Shown here in pieces: positions 1-8,881 of a stretch of DNA of 64,000 bases. The notes below the pieces were generated by a model. That model saw nothing but the letters and a program-made list of their open reading frames with translations, searched no databases and was not told the origin of the DNA. The position numbers were made by a program, and so were the translations under genes. Each line of letters opens with the position of its first letter. Position 1 is the first letter of the stretch. Origin of the DNA: Candidatus Poribacteria bacterium (GTDB lineage: Bacteria > Poribacteria > WGA-4E > WGA-3G); NCBI GenBank assembly GCA_022825825.1, contig JAJDWA010000012.1:54391-118390 (forward strand), in the 5' to 3' direction.

Positions 1-628
1 CACAACCAATTTTATAGCAGTGTTGTAATGTTGCTTCTGCCAAATTACTCATCTCCATGGTTGTGGTTTCAACGGCTGTTACTTGGAGCAAGTCGCGTAG
101 TGCGATGCGGAGGCTTTCGCGACGCTTGTATCGTCTAATTATCCGAAGTTTCTGATCAAGGTCCCTATATCTGCTGAGTGCCGCGGAAAGTTCATCGGAC
201 ATTTGTTCACGGGTCTTTGGCGTGTCCATCACGTTTGCATCAATGATGTCGTAAAAGTAGATCGGGTTGCGAATCAGAATATCGGATAGATATGAGGATG
301 CTCCGAAACTGAGCATCACAGTTTGCATCAGAAACGGTGCATCCCGCAAAAGTTCATAAATCCACTTTCGACTAAACGTTACGAGTGCGAAACGTGAGAA
401 ATTATTTAAAGCAGCTTCAGGGTTAGGGCAATTTAGACAAGTTTCTAATATCGGGATGACAATGTCGGCAAAACAGGTTTGGACATCAGCATCGTCAGTA
501 GCAAGTTCTTGTAGACTTCGCAATATGGAGGTGTTATCTACGCTTCCGTCTCTATCGGATGTGTCCGATAAAATTCGATGAATTTCGTCTTTCTGACTTT
601 GTGGAAGCGGTAGTTCTACGTAATTCAT
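1..628 (-). CDS. glnE: GlnE, glutamine synthetase adenylyltransferase, N-terminal part (cut by window edge)
   Basis: The reading frame is open from an ATG at 626-628 to base 1, giving 209 residues; the C-terminus lies outside the window. An AGAGGAAAAA ribosome site precedes the ATG. I recognise the N-terminal GlnE region: an NFSRF stretch near residue 76, SSYLSDILIRNP near 113, and the basic block RRYKRRESLRIALRDLL near 165-180, which leads into the adenylylation/deadenylylation domain in this family. GlnE adds or removes AMP on glutamine synthetase in response to nitrogen status in the cytoplasm. The catalytic nucleotidyltransferase residues fall beyond the visible part, so activity cannot be judged. 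Family assignment rests on recognition of the conserved block; no neighbouring nitrogen gene is visible. Confidence 0.8.
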   Translation of the reverse strand, partial: MNYVELPLPQSQKDEIHRILSDTSDRDGSVDNTSILRSLQELATDDADVQTCFADIVIPILETCLNCPNPEAALNNFSRFALVTFSRKWIYELLRDAPFLMQTVMLSFGASSYLSDILIRNPIYFYDIIDANVMDTPKTREQMSDELSAALSRYRDLDQKLRIIRRYKRRESLRIALRDLLQVTAVETTTMEMSNLAEATLQHCYKIGC

Positions 629-657
629 CTTTTTCCTCTATACAATACCTTCGTCAA

Positions 658-945
658 TTATCTTGGGTTTAATTCAGGTCGCGTGTAGTGAATAGCACCG
701 ATTGATCCCAGATGTTCATTGATTTGCTGAATAACAATAGGTTCAGGTTTTTGCGGAAATCCTTTTAACGTTTCGTCTAAATGCTTCAAACCTTGATATA
801 GTGTTTTTAGGTCTAAAACACTATATTCGGTATTCGGATGATGGAATGTCTCTATGAGTTAGCACTCATTGATACCATAAACATTGATAAGTTTGCTGCT
901 TTGTTCACGGGTATCTTGTGGACATTCATAAAACCTTGTCCTATT
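658..945 (-). pseudogene. Decayed gene remnant of unknown function
   Basis: Just upstream of glnE on the same strand, one frame runs from about 945 to a TAA at 658-660. It reads like protein, ending IGAIHYTRPELNPR, but it has no usable start and contains an in-frame TAA in the NEC/LIETFHHP region near 860. The protein-like composition on both sides of that stop suggests an old gene with a nonsense mutation and a lost 5' end rather than random sequence. I do not recognise the family. It could also be chance coding-like sequence. Confidence 0.35.
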
Positions 946-959
946 GTGTTAGTACAACC

Positions 960-1106
960 TATCTCATAAATCATTGTAGGGCGAGGTCCCTGTGCCTCGC
1001 CTGTCTTGAGGATTGAACAACGGGCGGGCACAGGGACCCGCCCCTACAATAGAAGTGAACTTGGGTGAGAACAACGAATATACTCAAAAATCCGATTTAT
1101 GAGATA
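960..1106. mobile_element. MITE-like element with 13-bp terminal inverted repeats
   Basis: TATCTCATAAATC at 960-972 is repeated in inverted orientation as GATTTATGAGATA at 1094-1106, a perfect 13-bp pair. Inside lies a second palindrome (973-1050): ATTGTAGGGCGAGG and a CCCTGTGCC core answered by GGCACAGGG and CGCCCCTACAAT. The element is about 147 bp with no ORF. The structure fits a non-autonomous miniature element or a compound palindromic repeat. The remaining gap from 1107 to 1339 shows nothing I can name. Confidence 0.5.
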
Positions 1107-1339
1107 CGCTATAGAAATACAGTCCTTCACATCAATCTGTCGGGGATTGAGGAGCTCTCCGTATGCAGCCGAAAATTCTTAAAACTAAATAACTCTGGCA
1201 AGATTCACAAATGGCAGACTTGACAGTTGCTTTGTTCGCAAGCTTCCGGATAAATAGGTCTATCTTGATATTTGAATTGGTTCCCCGGACTTCCCTAAAA
1301 GATCATTAGTGAGGGAAAACCTTCTAATAGATATTCTAC

Positions 1340-2128
1340 TTACCTTTTAAGGTTTGCCCATGTTATCGCCAATTTGCCGCGGGCAGAAACATCCAATGTA
1401 TTGTCAACGATTTTCTGGATGTCTGCCTCAGAAAGCGGATAGTTGGCTAACATCAGTTCGTCCATGCGACCTTGAAAGAAACGAGGACAGCACGCGTTGC
1501 TCTCCCCACCAAATCGCAATACTTTATCAGGTGAACTCCTGCCAGTTCCTTTTTGTGGAATAACCTTGCCATCGTGCTCGCCGTTAATATAGAAACGCGC
1601 CTCTGTTCCGTCCCACACAAGTGCAACATGTGACCATTCTTTCGCCATCACCTTACCGAAAGAAATATGGTAACCGGGGTTATCAGTGTCATAAAAGTAG
1701 TAAGCGAGTTGACCTGCCCCGGGTTCTATTTGCAGATAATAGGTGTTTTTGTAGAAAATAGTAGCTTTGTTCTCCGGCCCACCGGCGGGGAGGGGATCAG
1801 GATAAATCCACGCCATCATCGTAATCGCTTTGTCTATATCAATCTCATCGGAGTGTGCGACCTCTACATAATCGGGTTCTCCGGCTTTTCCAGCCATCTG
1901 TACGGCTTTGCCGAGGATACCCTCTGTCCATTTGACATTACCATTGAATTTACCGACTAAGCCAGCAGTAGCGTCTTTCGTCTCTTTTCCGCTGCCTTCG
2001 TCAAAGTGCCAGACATATACTTTCTTACCAAGTTGTGCCACATTGCCTTTTCCACCAGCGGCGAACGTAACTTGGCAGAGGAGTAGACTTAAGAAAATGC
2101 TTAAGAAGATAATTTTCTGAGTTTTCAT
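1340..2128 (-). CDS. Secreted LamG-fold protein with C-terminal KLAITW motif
   Basis: A protein of 262 residues. Residues 1-23 form a signal peptide (Lys-rich start, Leu/Phe-rich core, ...VTFAA). The rest is a LamG/concanavalin-like jelly roll: VWHFDEGSG near 39, AITMMAWIYP, EWSHVALVWDG, ARFYINGEHDG and RFFQGRMDELMLANYPLSEADI, the usual strand order of LamG_3 proteins. No catalytic residues are seen, so it is more likely a binding or structural exoprotein, probably for carbohydrate or cell surface. The C-terminus GKLAITWANLKR matches those of three other secreted proteins here. AAGGAGGAATTAAT precedes the ATG. It lies 146 bp downstream of a second LamG gene on the same strand; a shared transcript is possible. 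Confidence 0.75.
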   Translation of the reverse strand: MKTQKIIFLSIFLSLLLCQVTFAAGGKGNVAQLGKKVYVWHFDEGSGKETKDATAGLVGKFNGNVKWTEGILGKAVQMAGKAGEPDYVEVAHSDEIDIDKAITMMAWIYPDPLPAGGPENKATIFYKNTYYLQIEPGAGQLAYYFYDTDNPGYHISFGKVMAKEWSHVALVWDGTEARFYINGEHDGKVIPQKGTGRSSPDKVLRFGGESNACCPRFFQGRMDELMLANYPLSEADIQKIVDNTLDVSARGKLAITWANLKR

Positions 2129-2274
2129 ATTAATTCCTCCTTGAAAACGTATTTCAATTTATGGAAAGTTGGAAACTACAATGTTTAGCGCTGATTGGAA
2201 ATGTAACAGAAGCGGGTCTTAGAACCCACCTATAAAACAGAATTGGAAAAATATACGACAGGTATGCGTTTTGC

Positions 2275-3045
2275 CTATCTTTTTAGGTTTGCCCAAGTTG
2301 TGGCGAGTTTACCCCCTGGATCAACTGCAAAGAACACACCATTGTTCATATCCTGATTGATTTCGTCTTCGGAAAGGGCGCGGTTGTAGATGGCTACCTC
2401 GTCAACAAGACATACTGTACCAGAGAGTCCTGTCTGGGATTTGCCGATGCGGAATACAACATCAACACTGAAAATCTCATTGCCAGGCGGTTTCCATTCA
2501 ACATCCAACTCACCATCAATATATTGGCGGATCATATTACCGTCAAAAGTAGAAGATACGTGATGCCATTCGTTCAATTTGGGTTTGATAGTCTGTTTAT
2601 TACGAGACCCTTGCCACCCACCACCGACGTTCATCCACGTTTCAATTTGTGGTGCGCCGGTAGGGTTCGAACTCCACTGAAGACAATATCCTCCCGTGTT
2701 GTTTGCTGTCCTACGTCCCATCAGGTTAGAATCACCTTGGTCCTGTTCTGGGAAAAACCATGCTTGAATCGTGAGTTCATCCGTAATATCAAGTTCGGGG
2801 ACTGACGCAACTTCTACAAAGTGCTCTGTATTTGCCAAATGGATGCACGCACCTAATTTACCATCTTTTGACCATGTTGCCCCATTCAGGGTAGCCTCAA
2901 GATTATTTCCGCTTGCATCTTTGGCTTTGTTACCGTTTCCCTCATCAAAAGGGAGGTACATCATGAGTGTCTTGTCATCCTTTAATGCCCAAGCATTGAT
3001 ACTGAGACTTAGGGCAATGAGGAGAACAGTAGTAATAAGTTTCAT
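2275..3045 (-). CDS. Secreted LamG-fold protein with C-terminal KLATTW motif
   Basis: A protein of 256 residues with a signal peptide (about 1-20, cleaved after INAWA) and one LamG domain: MYLPFDEGNGNKAKDASG, ELTIQAWFFP, EWHHVSSTFDG, IRQYIDGELD and CLVDEVAIYNRALSEDEI. It is a divergent paralogue of the protein at 1340-2128, sharing the domain layout and the C-terminal GKLATTWANLKR. The start is set by an AAAGGAG seven bases before the ATG. It lies just downstream of the ThDP enzyme gene and could be co-transcribed with it. The ligand is unknown; an extracellular or periplasmic carbohydrate-binding role is an inference from the fold. Confidence 0.75.
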   Translation of the reverse strand: MKLITTVLLIALSLSINAWALKDDKTLMMYLPFDEGNGNKAKDASGNNLEATLNGATWSKDGKLGACIHLANTEHFVEVASVPELDITDELTIQAWFFPEQDQGDSNLMGRRTANNTGGYCLQWSSNPTGAPQIETWMNVGGGWQGSRNKQTIKPKLNEWHHVSSTFDGNMIRQYIDGELDVEWKPPGNEIFSVDVVFRIGKSQTGLSGTVCLVDEVAIYNRALSEDEINQDMNNGVFFAVDPGGKLATTWANLKR

Positions 3046-3092
3046 GTCAAAACTCCTTTGTCACGATCATGAAGTTTCTCTGATCGGACATA

Positions 3093-4727
3093 TTAAAACT
3101 TAGAAATCTGAATTTCCTTTGCTGTAATAAATTCAAGTAGCGCAGGAACACCTTCCTGCGTTTTTTGGATACCGCGCTGGATAGCGGGTACAATTTGGTC
3201 CGGTGTTTCAACGCGTTCGCCATAGCCACCGAACGCCTTTGCCATATCTGCGTAGTTGCCAGAAATGTCTGTACTCCGATATTTCTCGGTAGATACAGGC
3301 ATAATCGGAATTTCAATTGCCATAGAGAAATTATTAAATAGGACAGATAAAATCGGAATTTGTTCACGCACTGCGGTTTCAAAATCCATGCCGGTAAACC
3401 CGATTGCTGCGTCCCCCCAAACATTGATGCAGAGTGCGTCCGGCTTTGCGAGTTTTGCTCCCATTGCAAGACCGAGACCGTAGCCAAGTTGAGTCGTTTT
3501 GCCCCAACCGATGTAGGAGAGCGGACTTTCACAATGCCAAAACGGGGACAGTTGATCGCGAGGACTTCCTGCATCATGCGTGATAATTGTGTTCTTGACA
3601 TCAACGGTGTGCATCAGATCCCAGATAACGCGATAAGGCGTCATCGGCACTTCGTCGGAGGTGAGTTTTGGCATCCACTCTTCCAACCATTCGGCTTTGA
3701 CGTTACTGATCTCTTCTGTAACTGCAGCCGTGCGACTTTCAGATGCGTCACCAGAACGTTCACGAACAGCCTCAACTAAGCCCTCTAAAATCAAGCGTGC
3801 ATCACCGACAAGCGCTGCCGCAACGGGTACATCTTTATTGATGTCTGCGGGATCTAACGTTGCATGGATGACCCGTTTACCTTCCGGAATTGTTACACCG
3901 AAGTGAGTTCTGCTGAAACTGCATCCGATACCGAAAAGGAGGTCTGTCTTTTGGAGGAAGTGATGCACCGGTTTTGGGATGGAGCGTCCCCCGGAACCGA
4001 GTGCCAACGGATGATCTTCGGGAAAAGCACTTTTTCCGCCCAAACTTGTAGTGACTGGCGCTGCAAGAAGTTCCGCGAGTTCCTTCAAAGCATTCCACGC
4101 CTGTGCGTAGTGAACTCCTTGTCCCGCATAAATAACAGGACATTCAGCATCAATTAAAGCATCTGCAACAGCTTCAATTTCAGCACTGTCAGGACCGTAA
4201 CGTACAGTGGGAACAGGTGTCGGTTCAAACGGTTCGGGCACTTCCTGTGACATTAAATCGCCGGGAATTTCAACAAGCGCGGGTCTCGGTCTACCGTTCC
4301 GCGCTTGCGTAAAGGCGCGCCGCATCACTTCTGGCAGTGCTTCTGGCACTGTAAGTTGTTCACAAGACTTTGTCACGTGCCGATAGTTCAATGCCGAATT
4401 GAAGTTAGGTTGAATTTGGGTCAATGGTCGTGAATATCCCATCGGTAGAACAACAATTGGGGCGGAATCACCGTAAGCCTGTGCAACGCCACCGAATGCA
4501 TTTTCAGAACCAGGACCGCTCTGCATGCAGAACACACCGATCTGTTGTCCAGAGGTCATGCGGCTCACTGCGTCTGCCATGTGGAGTCCGATGCGTTCTT
4601 GGCGAACAATGATGGGGCGAATATCCAATTTCGCGGCCGCCTCAATAATTGGGTTAACGGGATATGCAAACAGATATTCCACACCTTCTGTCTTCAGCAC
4701 TTTTGCAACCGCATCAACAACTTTCAT
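3093..4727 (-). CDS. Thiamine-diphosphate-dependent enzyme, acetolactate synthase/benzoylformate decarboxylase superfamily
   Basis: A protein of 544 residues, the normal size for this superfamily. The N-terminal PYR domain (about 1-165) carries the catalytic Glu in VRQERIGLHMADAVSR. A central Rossmann-like domain spans roughly 185-320. The C-terminal PP domain (about 360-530) has GDAAIGFTGMDFETAV followed by LFNNFSM, the ThDP/Mg site; the motif is GDA rather than the common GDG. The family decarboxylates or ligates 2-oxo acids, but the substrate cannot be read from sequence. The ATG follows AGGAGAATTTT. It sits 22 bp downstream of two PhyH-type oxygenase genes on the same strand, suggesting a catabolic operon. 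It is only distantly like the second ThDP enzyme at 29476. Confidence 0.8.
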   Translation of the reverse strand: MKVVDAVAKVLKTEGVEYLFAYPVNPIIEAAAKLDIRPIIVRQERIGLHMADAVSRMTSGQQIGVFCMQSGPGSENAFGGVAQAYGDSAPIVVLPMGYSRPLTQIQPNFNSALNYRHVTKSCEQLTVPEALPEVMRRAFTQARNGRPRPALVEIPGDLMSQEVPEPFEPTPVPTVRYGPDSAEIEAVADALIDAECPVIYAGQGVHYAQAWNALKELAELLAAPVTTSLGGKSAFPEDHPLALGSGGRSIPKPVHHFLQKTDLLFGIGCSFSRTHFGVTIPEGKRVIHATLDPADINKDVPVAAALVGDARLILEGLVEAVRERSGDASESRTAAVTEEISNVKAEWLEEWMPKLTSDEVPMTPYRVIWDLMHTVDVKNTIITHDAGSPRDQLSPFWHCESPLSYIGWGKTTQLGYGLGLAMGAKLAKPDALCINVWGDAAIGFTGMDFETAVREQIPILSVLFNNFSMAIEIPIMPVSTEKYRSTDISGNYADMAKAFGGYGERVETPDQIVPAIQRGIQKTQEGVPALLEFITAKEIQISKF

Positions 4728-4749
4728 AAAATTCTCCTATAACGTTAAA

Positions 4750-5556
4750 CTATGGGGCGATTGGACTGCCAGCGTCCATCACAAGCGGAAAATGGTCACC
4801 AGCTAATTTTTCGCCATCATTGACGGTAACAAAAGGCTTCATCACATGGTTTCCGCTTTCATCATAAAGCGTTTCATTTGTCATATAATGCACTGCAATA
4901 GCGCGCCGTGGTTGTTTACTTGCGTTGTCATGTGATCCGTGCCACGTTAAGGAATGATGATAATGAACATACCCTTTTGGTACGGGACAAAGTTCCACTT
5001 CCAATTCGTGCTCTTCAAAGCGGTTTGGCATGGAATGAATATCTTTGACGGAATGCAGAAAGGAAATCTGATTACCCCAATGGTATGAACCAGGCACCAT
5101 ACGCATACAACCGTTGCTTTCATCAACATCGTCTAATGCGACCCATCCGGTTACCTGACTCGTTTTTGGTGTAAGTATCGGCCAATAAGGTGAATCCTGA
5201 TGCCACATATTGACACCGCCAACCTCAGCCGGTTTATATTGGATTTGATCGTGCCAGACGCGCACTTCTGTTGCTGAAGTGAGTTGTGCAATTTCTTCAA
5301 CGATGATAGGATTATGCACAAGTTTATGATAAGCAGAACTTGCTTCCCAGATGTTAACGATTTGCCAGACAGGCGTTTCTTCCCTGCCGCCGAGGTTCAC
5401 AATATGGACAGGTTGCGGGATATCCTCTTTTTTGTAGTCATCAATAACGCGAGCCAATTCTGACCGCAATTCCTCAACTTGTTCATCGTTTAAAACACGA
5501 CTTCCAAGGAGAAAGCCCTTCTCACGAAATGCGTCTATTTGGGCTTGGTTAAGCAT
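4750..5556 (-). CDS. Phytanoyl-CoA dioxygenase family protein (PhyH), downstream copy
   Basis: A protein of 268 residues, a Fe(II)/2-oxoglutarate dioxygenase of the PhyH family. The metal triad is visible as H119-x-D121 in NMWHQDSP and H206 in LTWHGSHDN; R218 in RRAIAVHY would bind 2-oxoglutarate. Family members hydroxylate diverse small molecules, so the substrate is unknown. GGAGACAAAT precedes the ATG. It is a tandem duplicate of the gene at 5627-6439; I estimate about three quarters identical residues, with identical motif spacing. Neighbouring same-strand genes encode a ThDP enzyme and LamG exoproteins. The three iron/2-OG residues are all present, so it is probably active. Confidence 0.85.
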   Translation of the reverse strand: MLNQAQIDAFREKGFLLGSRVLNDEQVEELRSELARVIDDYKKEDIPQPVHIVNLGGREETPVWQIVNIWEASSAYHKLVHNPIIVEEIAQLTSATEVRVWHDQIQYKPAEVGGVNMWHQDSPYWPILTPKTSQVTGWVALDDVDESNGCMRMVPGSYHWGNQISFLHSVKDIHSMPNRFEEHELEVELCPVPKGYVHYHHSLTWHGSHDNASKQPRRAIAVHYMTNETLYDESGNHVMKPFVTVNDGEKLAGDHFPLVMDAGSPIAP

Positions 5557-5626
5557 ATTTGTCTCCTAAAACCTTGCTTTTTATAAAAAAGTATTTTTAA
5601 TTATCCAGAGTTTCGGCACTCAGTGA

Positions 5627-6439
5627 TCATACTATCGGGTTTGTCGGTGTTCCATTCTCCATCACAAGTGGAAAATGATCACCCGCCAATTTTTCATCGC
5701 CATTGACAGTAACAAAAGGTTTCATGAGGTGATTGCCTTCTTCATGGTAAACCGTTTCGCTTGTCATATAATGCACTGCAATAGCGCGGCGTGCAGCGTC
5801 ACTGTTGTTGTCGTGTGATCCGTGCCATGTCAATGAATGATGATAATGCACATGCCCTTTCGGTACCGGACAGAGTTCTACGGATAGTTTATTTTCTTCA
5901 AAGTTGTCGTGCATTTTATGGATGTCTCCGACACTGCCCAAAAACTTCATCTGAGGACCCCAATGATAGGAACCTGGGACCATCCGCATACATCCGTTGC
6001 TTTCATTCGCATCGTCTAATGCGACCCATGCGGTCACCTGACTCGTTTTCGGCATAAGTATCCCCCACAGTGGTGAATCCTGATGCCATCTGTTGACGCC
6101 GCCAATTTGAGGCGGTTTATATTGGATCTGATCATGCCAGACGCGCAACTCTGTTGCTGATGTGAGTTGTCCAATTTCCTCTACAATAACCGGATTGTAA
6201 ATAAGTCGCTGGTAGGCAGAACTCGCCTCCCAAATATTAACGATTTGCCAGACAGGACTCTCTTCTCGGCCACCAAGGTTAGCAATTCGTACGGGCTGCG
6301 GCACATCGGCTTTTTCGTAATCATCAATAACGCGTGCTAATTCTGACCGCAATTCTTCAACCTGTTCGTCAGTTAGGACACGATTTCCGAGCAGAAAACC
6401 TTTCTCACGGAACGTGTCAACCTGGGTTTGGGTAAGCAT
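5627..6439 (-). CDS. Phytanoyl-CoA dioxygenase family protein (PhyH), upstream copy
   Basis: A protein of 270 residues, paralogous to its downstream neighbour across its whole length. The iron ligands are H119 and D121 in NRWHQDSP and H206 in LTWHGSHDN, with RRAIAVHY supplying the 2-oxoglutarate arginine. The start follows the same AGGAGACAAAT as in the other copy, showing that the duplication included the translation signal. Differences concentrate around VNRWHQDSPLWGI and the QMKFLGSVGDIHK loop near the active site, which may shift substrate preference. It is the likely first gene of a minus-strand operon with the second PhyH and the ThDP enzyme. Confidence 0.85.
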   Translation of the reverse strand: MLTQTQVDTFREKGFLLGNRVLTDEQVEELRSELARVIDDYEKADVPQPVRIANLGGREESPVWQIVNIWEASSAYQRLIYNPVIVEEIGQLTSATELRVWHDQIQYKPPQIGGVNRWHQDSPLWGILMPKTSQVTAWVALDDANESNGCMRMVPGSYHWGPQMKFLGSVGDIHKMHDNFEENKLSVELCPVPKGHVHYHHSLTWHGSHDNNSDAARRAIAVHYMTSETVYHEEGNHLMKPFVTVNGDEKLAGDHFPLVMENGTPTNPIV

Positions 6440-6528
6440 ATTTGTCTCCTATGGAATTTTGTCTAAAGCATTATAGCATTTTTATATCTTTGTGTCAATT
6501 TGTTAACCTGCGTGTATCTGTAAAAAGC

Positions 6529-6557
6529 TTGACCTTACAGAGATCGTGTGGTATCCT
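6529..6557 (+). promoter_or_regulatory. Possible sigma70 promoter for the cadherin-like lipoprotein gene
   Basis: TTGACC at 6529-6534 and TATCCT at 6552-6557 are separated by 17 bp, and lie about 90 bp before the ATG at 6645. The -35 is close to consensus and the -10 is weaker, so this is only a candidate. Confidence 0.35.
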
Positions 6558-6644
6558 TAATAAAAACAGTGGAAATTAAAACTCGCCTATCACACAATTC
6601 TGAAATATCTGTTGACTGCATTAGAGAAAGGAAATTTGGAAAAT

Positions 6645-8378
6645 ATGTTGGATAAAGATAATACCTTCATCAATAACATAAGAAACAAAGCAACAAAATA
6701 TGTTTTACTATTAGTTTTTGCTGCCCAAATTTTCGGAAGCGGTTGCGATGATATGAATAATCCCGTAAAAGTTATGGAGCAAATGGAAGACAGAACAGTC
6801 GCAGAAATAAAAACTGAGGCACCAAAACAGGAAACAAGATTATCCAACAACACAATTGACGAAAACAACAAACCGGACGCAGTAATTGGAAAGTTCATAA
6901 ACGAAAGCGGAGACAATTTACAATATTTCATAAAAAATGAAGATGACAAAAAAATTGTATACGTAAATAAAGACAACGAACTTGTAGCAAAAATTTCTTT
7001 TGATTTTGAAAAAACGCCAAGATATGATATAGAAGTCGGCGAAAAGAATTTAGGGACAGACGACACAAAATTTAATACTTATGAAATTCTAATAAACAAT
7101 TTACGAGAGGCAGGGGACATTATGCTCTCAAACAACACAATTGACGAAAACGCACGCCCAAACACAAAAGTTGGAGAGTTTATAACAGAAGAAGGACAGA
7201 AACTTAAATATTCAATTCCAGGAAAAAGTCCTGATTTTTACATAAATGACAAAAACGAACTGCTAACCAAAAGAGAACTTGACTTTGAAACACAACCAAA
7301 ATATAGTTTACAAATCGCAGAGAAAAATGTTGAAACAGGAGAAACAGTAGAAAAAAATATTGAAATTTTGGTTAATGATTTACGAGAGGCAGGTGACATT
7401 ATGCTCTCCAACAACACAATTGACGAAAACGCACACCCAAATACAAAAGTTGGAGCGTTTATAACAGAAGAAGGACAGAAACTTAAATATTCAATTCCAG
7501 GAAAAAGTCCTGATTTTTACATAAACGATAAAAATGAACTGCTAACCAAAAGAGAATTTGACTTTGAAACACAACCAAAATATAGTTTACAAATCGCAGA
7601 GAAAAATGTTGAAACAGGAGAAACAGTAGAAAAAAATATTGAAATTTTGGTTAATGATTTACGAGAACTTGAAGATATAAAAGTTTTAGCACCTGATAAC
7701 ACAGAAAACTTGTCAATTGAAGAAAACAGAGAAAAGGGAACAATTGTCGGAACTTTTCAAGATGGAGAAGGACAGCAAATTGTAGGCAGTGGCAGCAATT
7801 ATTTTGAAGTTGATGGAAAAAATTTAGTTATAAAACAATCTCTAAATTTTGAAGAGCTCATAAGACAATCACGCCTAACGCCAAACCAAGAAATGGAAAT
7901 AAGCGTCCAAGAACCAAAAGTTGAGGGACAAAAAGTTTTCACAATAAAAATAGTAGATGTAAATGAAGCGCCTTATGATATTCAGCTTTCAAATAATTCT
8001 TTTAGTTCAGACGATTCAATCGGAACAGAATTTGCGGAAATCCTATCTTACGATGAAGACATAGAGGACACGCACACATACAGGATTACAAAAGGGCACG
8101 AATTTATAGGAGTTAACGGAGGAAAATTAGTAAAATTACAAAACCTCCCAAGCTCAGAAATAGATATAGAAATTGAAGCAACAGATAAAGGTGGGCTAAA
8201 ATGGACAAAACAATTTACAATCACACAAACCCAACCTGAACCGATTATTCCACCAGAAGAACCTCAACAACCGCCAGAAGATCCTGTACCTCCCCAAGAC
8301 GATGACGATCCTGACCCTCCCGAAGATCCACCAAGCGACCCAGATCCAAATCTTCCACCCGGCGATTGGTTCAATTGA
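6645..8378 (+). CDS. Cadherin-like repeat lipoprotein with acidic proline-rich tail
   Basis: I place the start at ATG 6645 after an AGAAAGGAAA site rather than at an in-frame TTG at 6612; this gives 577 residues. The N-terminus is a hydrophobic segment ending FGSGC, a plausible though imperfect lipobox. Then come three cadherin-like repeats of about 93 residues opening LSNNTIDEN and closing with LDFE-type and ILVNDLRE segments, a divergent fourth unit and a canonical VDVNEAPYDIQLSNNSF unit. The end is Pro/Asp/Glu rich. Repeats two and three are 279-bp direct repeats (7101-7379 and 7380-7658) that are nearly identical in DNA. The gene is markedly A-rich on its coding strand, unlike its neighbours, suggesting transfer. 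A surface adhesion role is likely but unproven. Confidence 0.7.
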   Translation: MLDKDNTFINNIRNKATKYVLLLVFAAQIFGSGCDDMNNPVKVMEQMEDRTVAEIKTEAPKQETRLSNNTIDENNKPDAVIGKFINESGDNLQYFIKNEDDKKIVYVNKDNELVAKISFDFEKTPRYDIEVGEKNLGTDDTKFNTYEILINNLREAGDIMLSNNTIDENARPNTKVGEFITEEGQKLKYSIPGKSPDFYINDKNELLTKRELDFETQPKYSLQIAEKNVETGETVEKNIEILVNDLREAGDIMLSNNTIDENAHPNTKVGAFITEEGQKLKYSIPGKSPDFYINDKNELLTKREFDFETQPKYSLQIAEKNVETGETVEKNIEILVNDLRELEDIKVLAPDNTENLSIEENREKGTIVGTFQDGEGQQIVGSGSNYFEVDGKNLVIKQSLNFEELIRQSRLTPNQEMEISVQEPKVEGQKVFTIKIVDVNEAPYDIQLSNNSFSSDDSIGTEFAEILSYDEDIEDTHTYRITKGHEFIGVNGGKLVKLQNLPSSEIDIEIEATDKGGLKWTKQFTITQTQPEPIIPPEEPQQPPEDPVPPQDDDDPDPPEDPPSDPDPNLPPGDWFN

Positions 8379-8429
8379 AATTAGCGGTGAGCATTTGAGG
8401 ACCCAGATCCAAATCTTCTACCCGGCGAT
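8337..8429 (+). repeat. 30-bp direct repeat at the 3' end of the cadherin-like gene
   Basis: A 30-base segment starting GACCCAGATCC and ending CCCGGCGAT occurs at 8337-8366 inside the gene and again at 8400-8429 after its stop, with one mismatch. The second copy reads in frame as EDPDPNLLPGDGGGH followed by TAG, which looks like an alternative or older C-terminus of the same protein. A local duplication has replaced or duplicated the gene end. Confidence 0.65.
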
Positions 8430-8439
8430 GGTGGAGGAC

Positions 8440-8815
8440 ATTAGTTCGTAAGTTGGGTAGAGCGGAACTGAGTAGAGGGATCTTCACATCCCAATCGACC
8501 TGAATAAAGGACTGTGTCGGTTTCAGCCAGTTAGGAGCGAAACCCAACAGGTATACTGTTCCTCTTCCTGTAGGAGCGAGCTTTGCTCGCGACCTTTCGT
8601 TCGGTGTCGCGAGCAAAGCTCGCTCCTACAAGAGGTTGTTGGGTTTCGCTTCGCTCTACCTCATAGATGTCAACTTAAGACATCCGCCTCTCTGGTAGGC
8701 GCGTTTTCTAAACGCGCCGGTCTCAATTTGAGATCGAAAACACAGCGCGTTTCCAAAACGCGCCTACTAAAACTTAGGATCCGGTGCGGTTAGGAAACCG
8801 CACCTACCGAGTGAG
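8440..8815. repeat. Cluster of palindromic intergenic repeats
   Basis: This gene-free gap holds three stem-loop repeats. GTAGGAGCGAGCTTTGCTCGCGAC at 8570-8593 pairs with its inverted copy at 8606-8629. GTAGGCGCGTTTT at 8695 pairs with its inverted copy ending at 8767. A short hairpin GGTGCGGTTAGGAAACCGCACC spans about 8783-8804. Relatives occur at 10003-10080, 29230-29293, 42139-42160 and 63225-63284. They resemble REP/BIME-type dispersed palindromes and may also end transcripts. No ORF in the gap is convincing. Confidence 0.7.
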
Positions 8816-8881
8816 GCGTTTTAAACGTTATTATCTCCTTAAGTTAATACATAATGCCAAAATATTTACACCCAACCTGCG

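Noticed and set aside
3047..3604. 185-codon minus-strand ORF
   Set aside because: It lies in another frame of the ThDP enzyme gene, has no family features, and its start is inside that gene.
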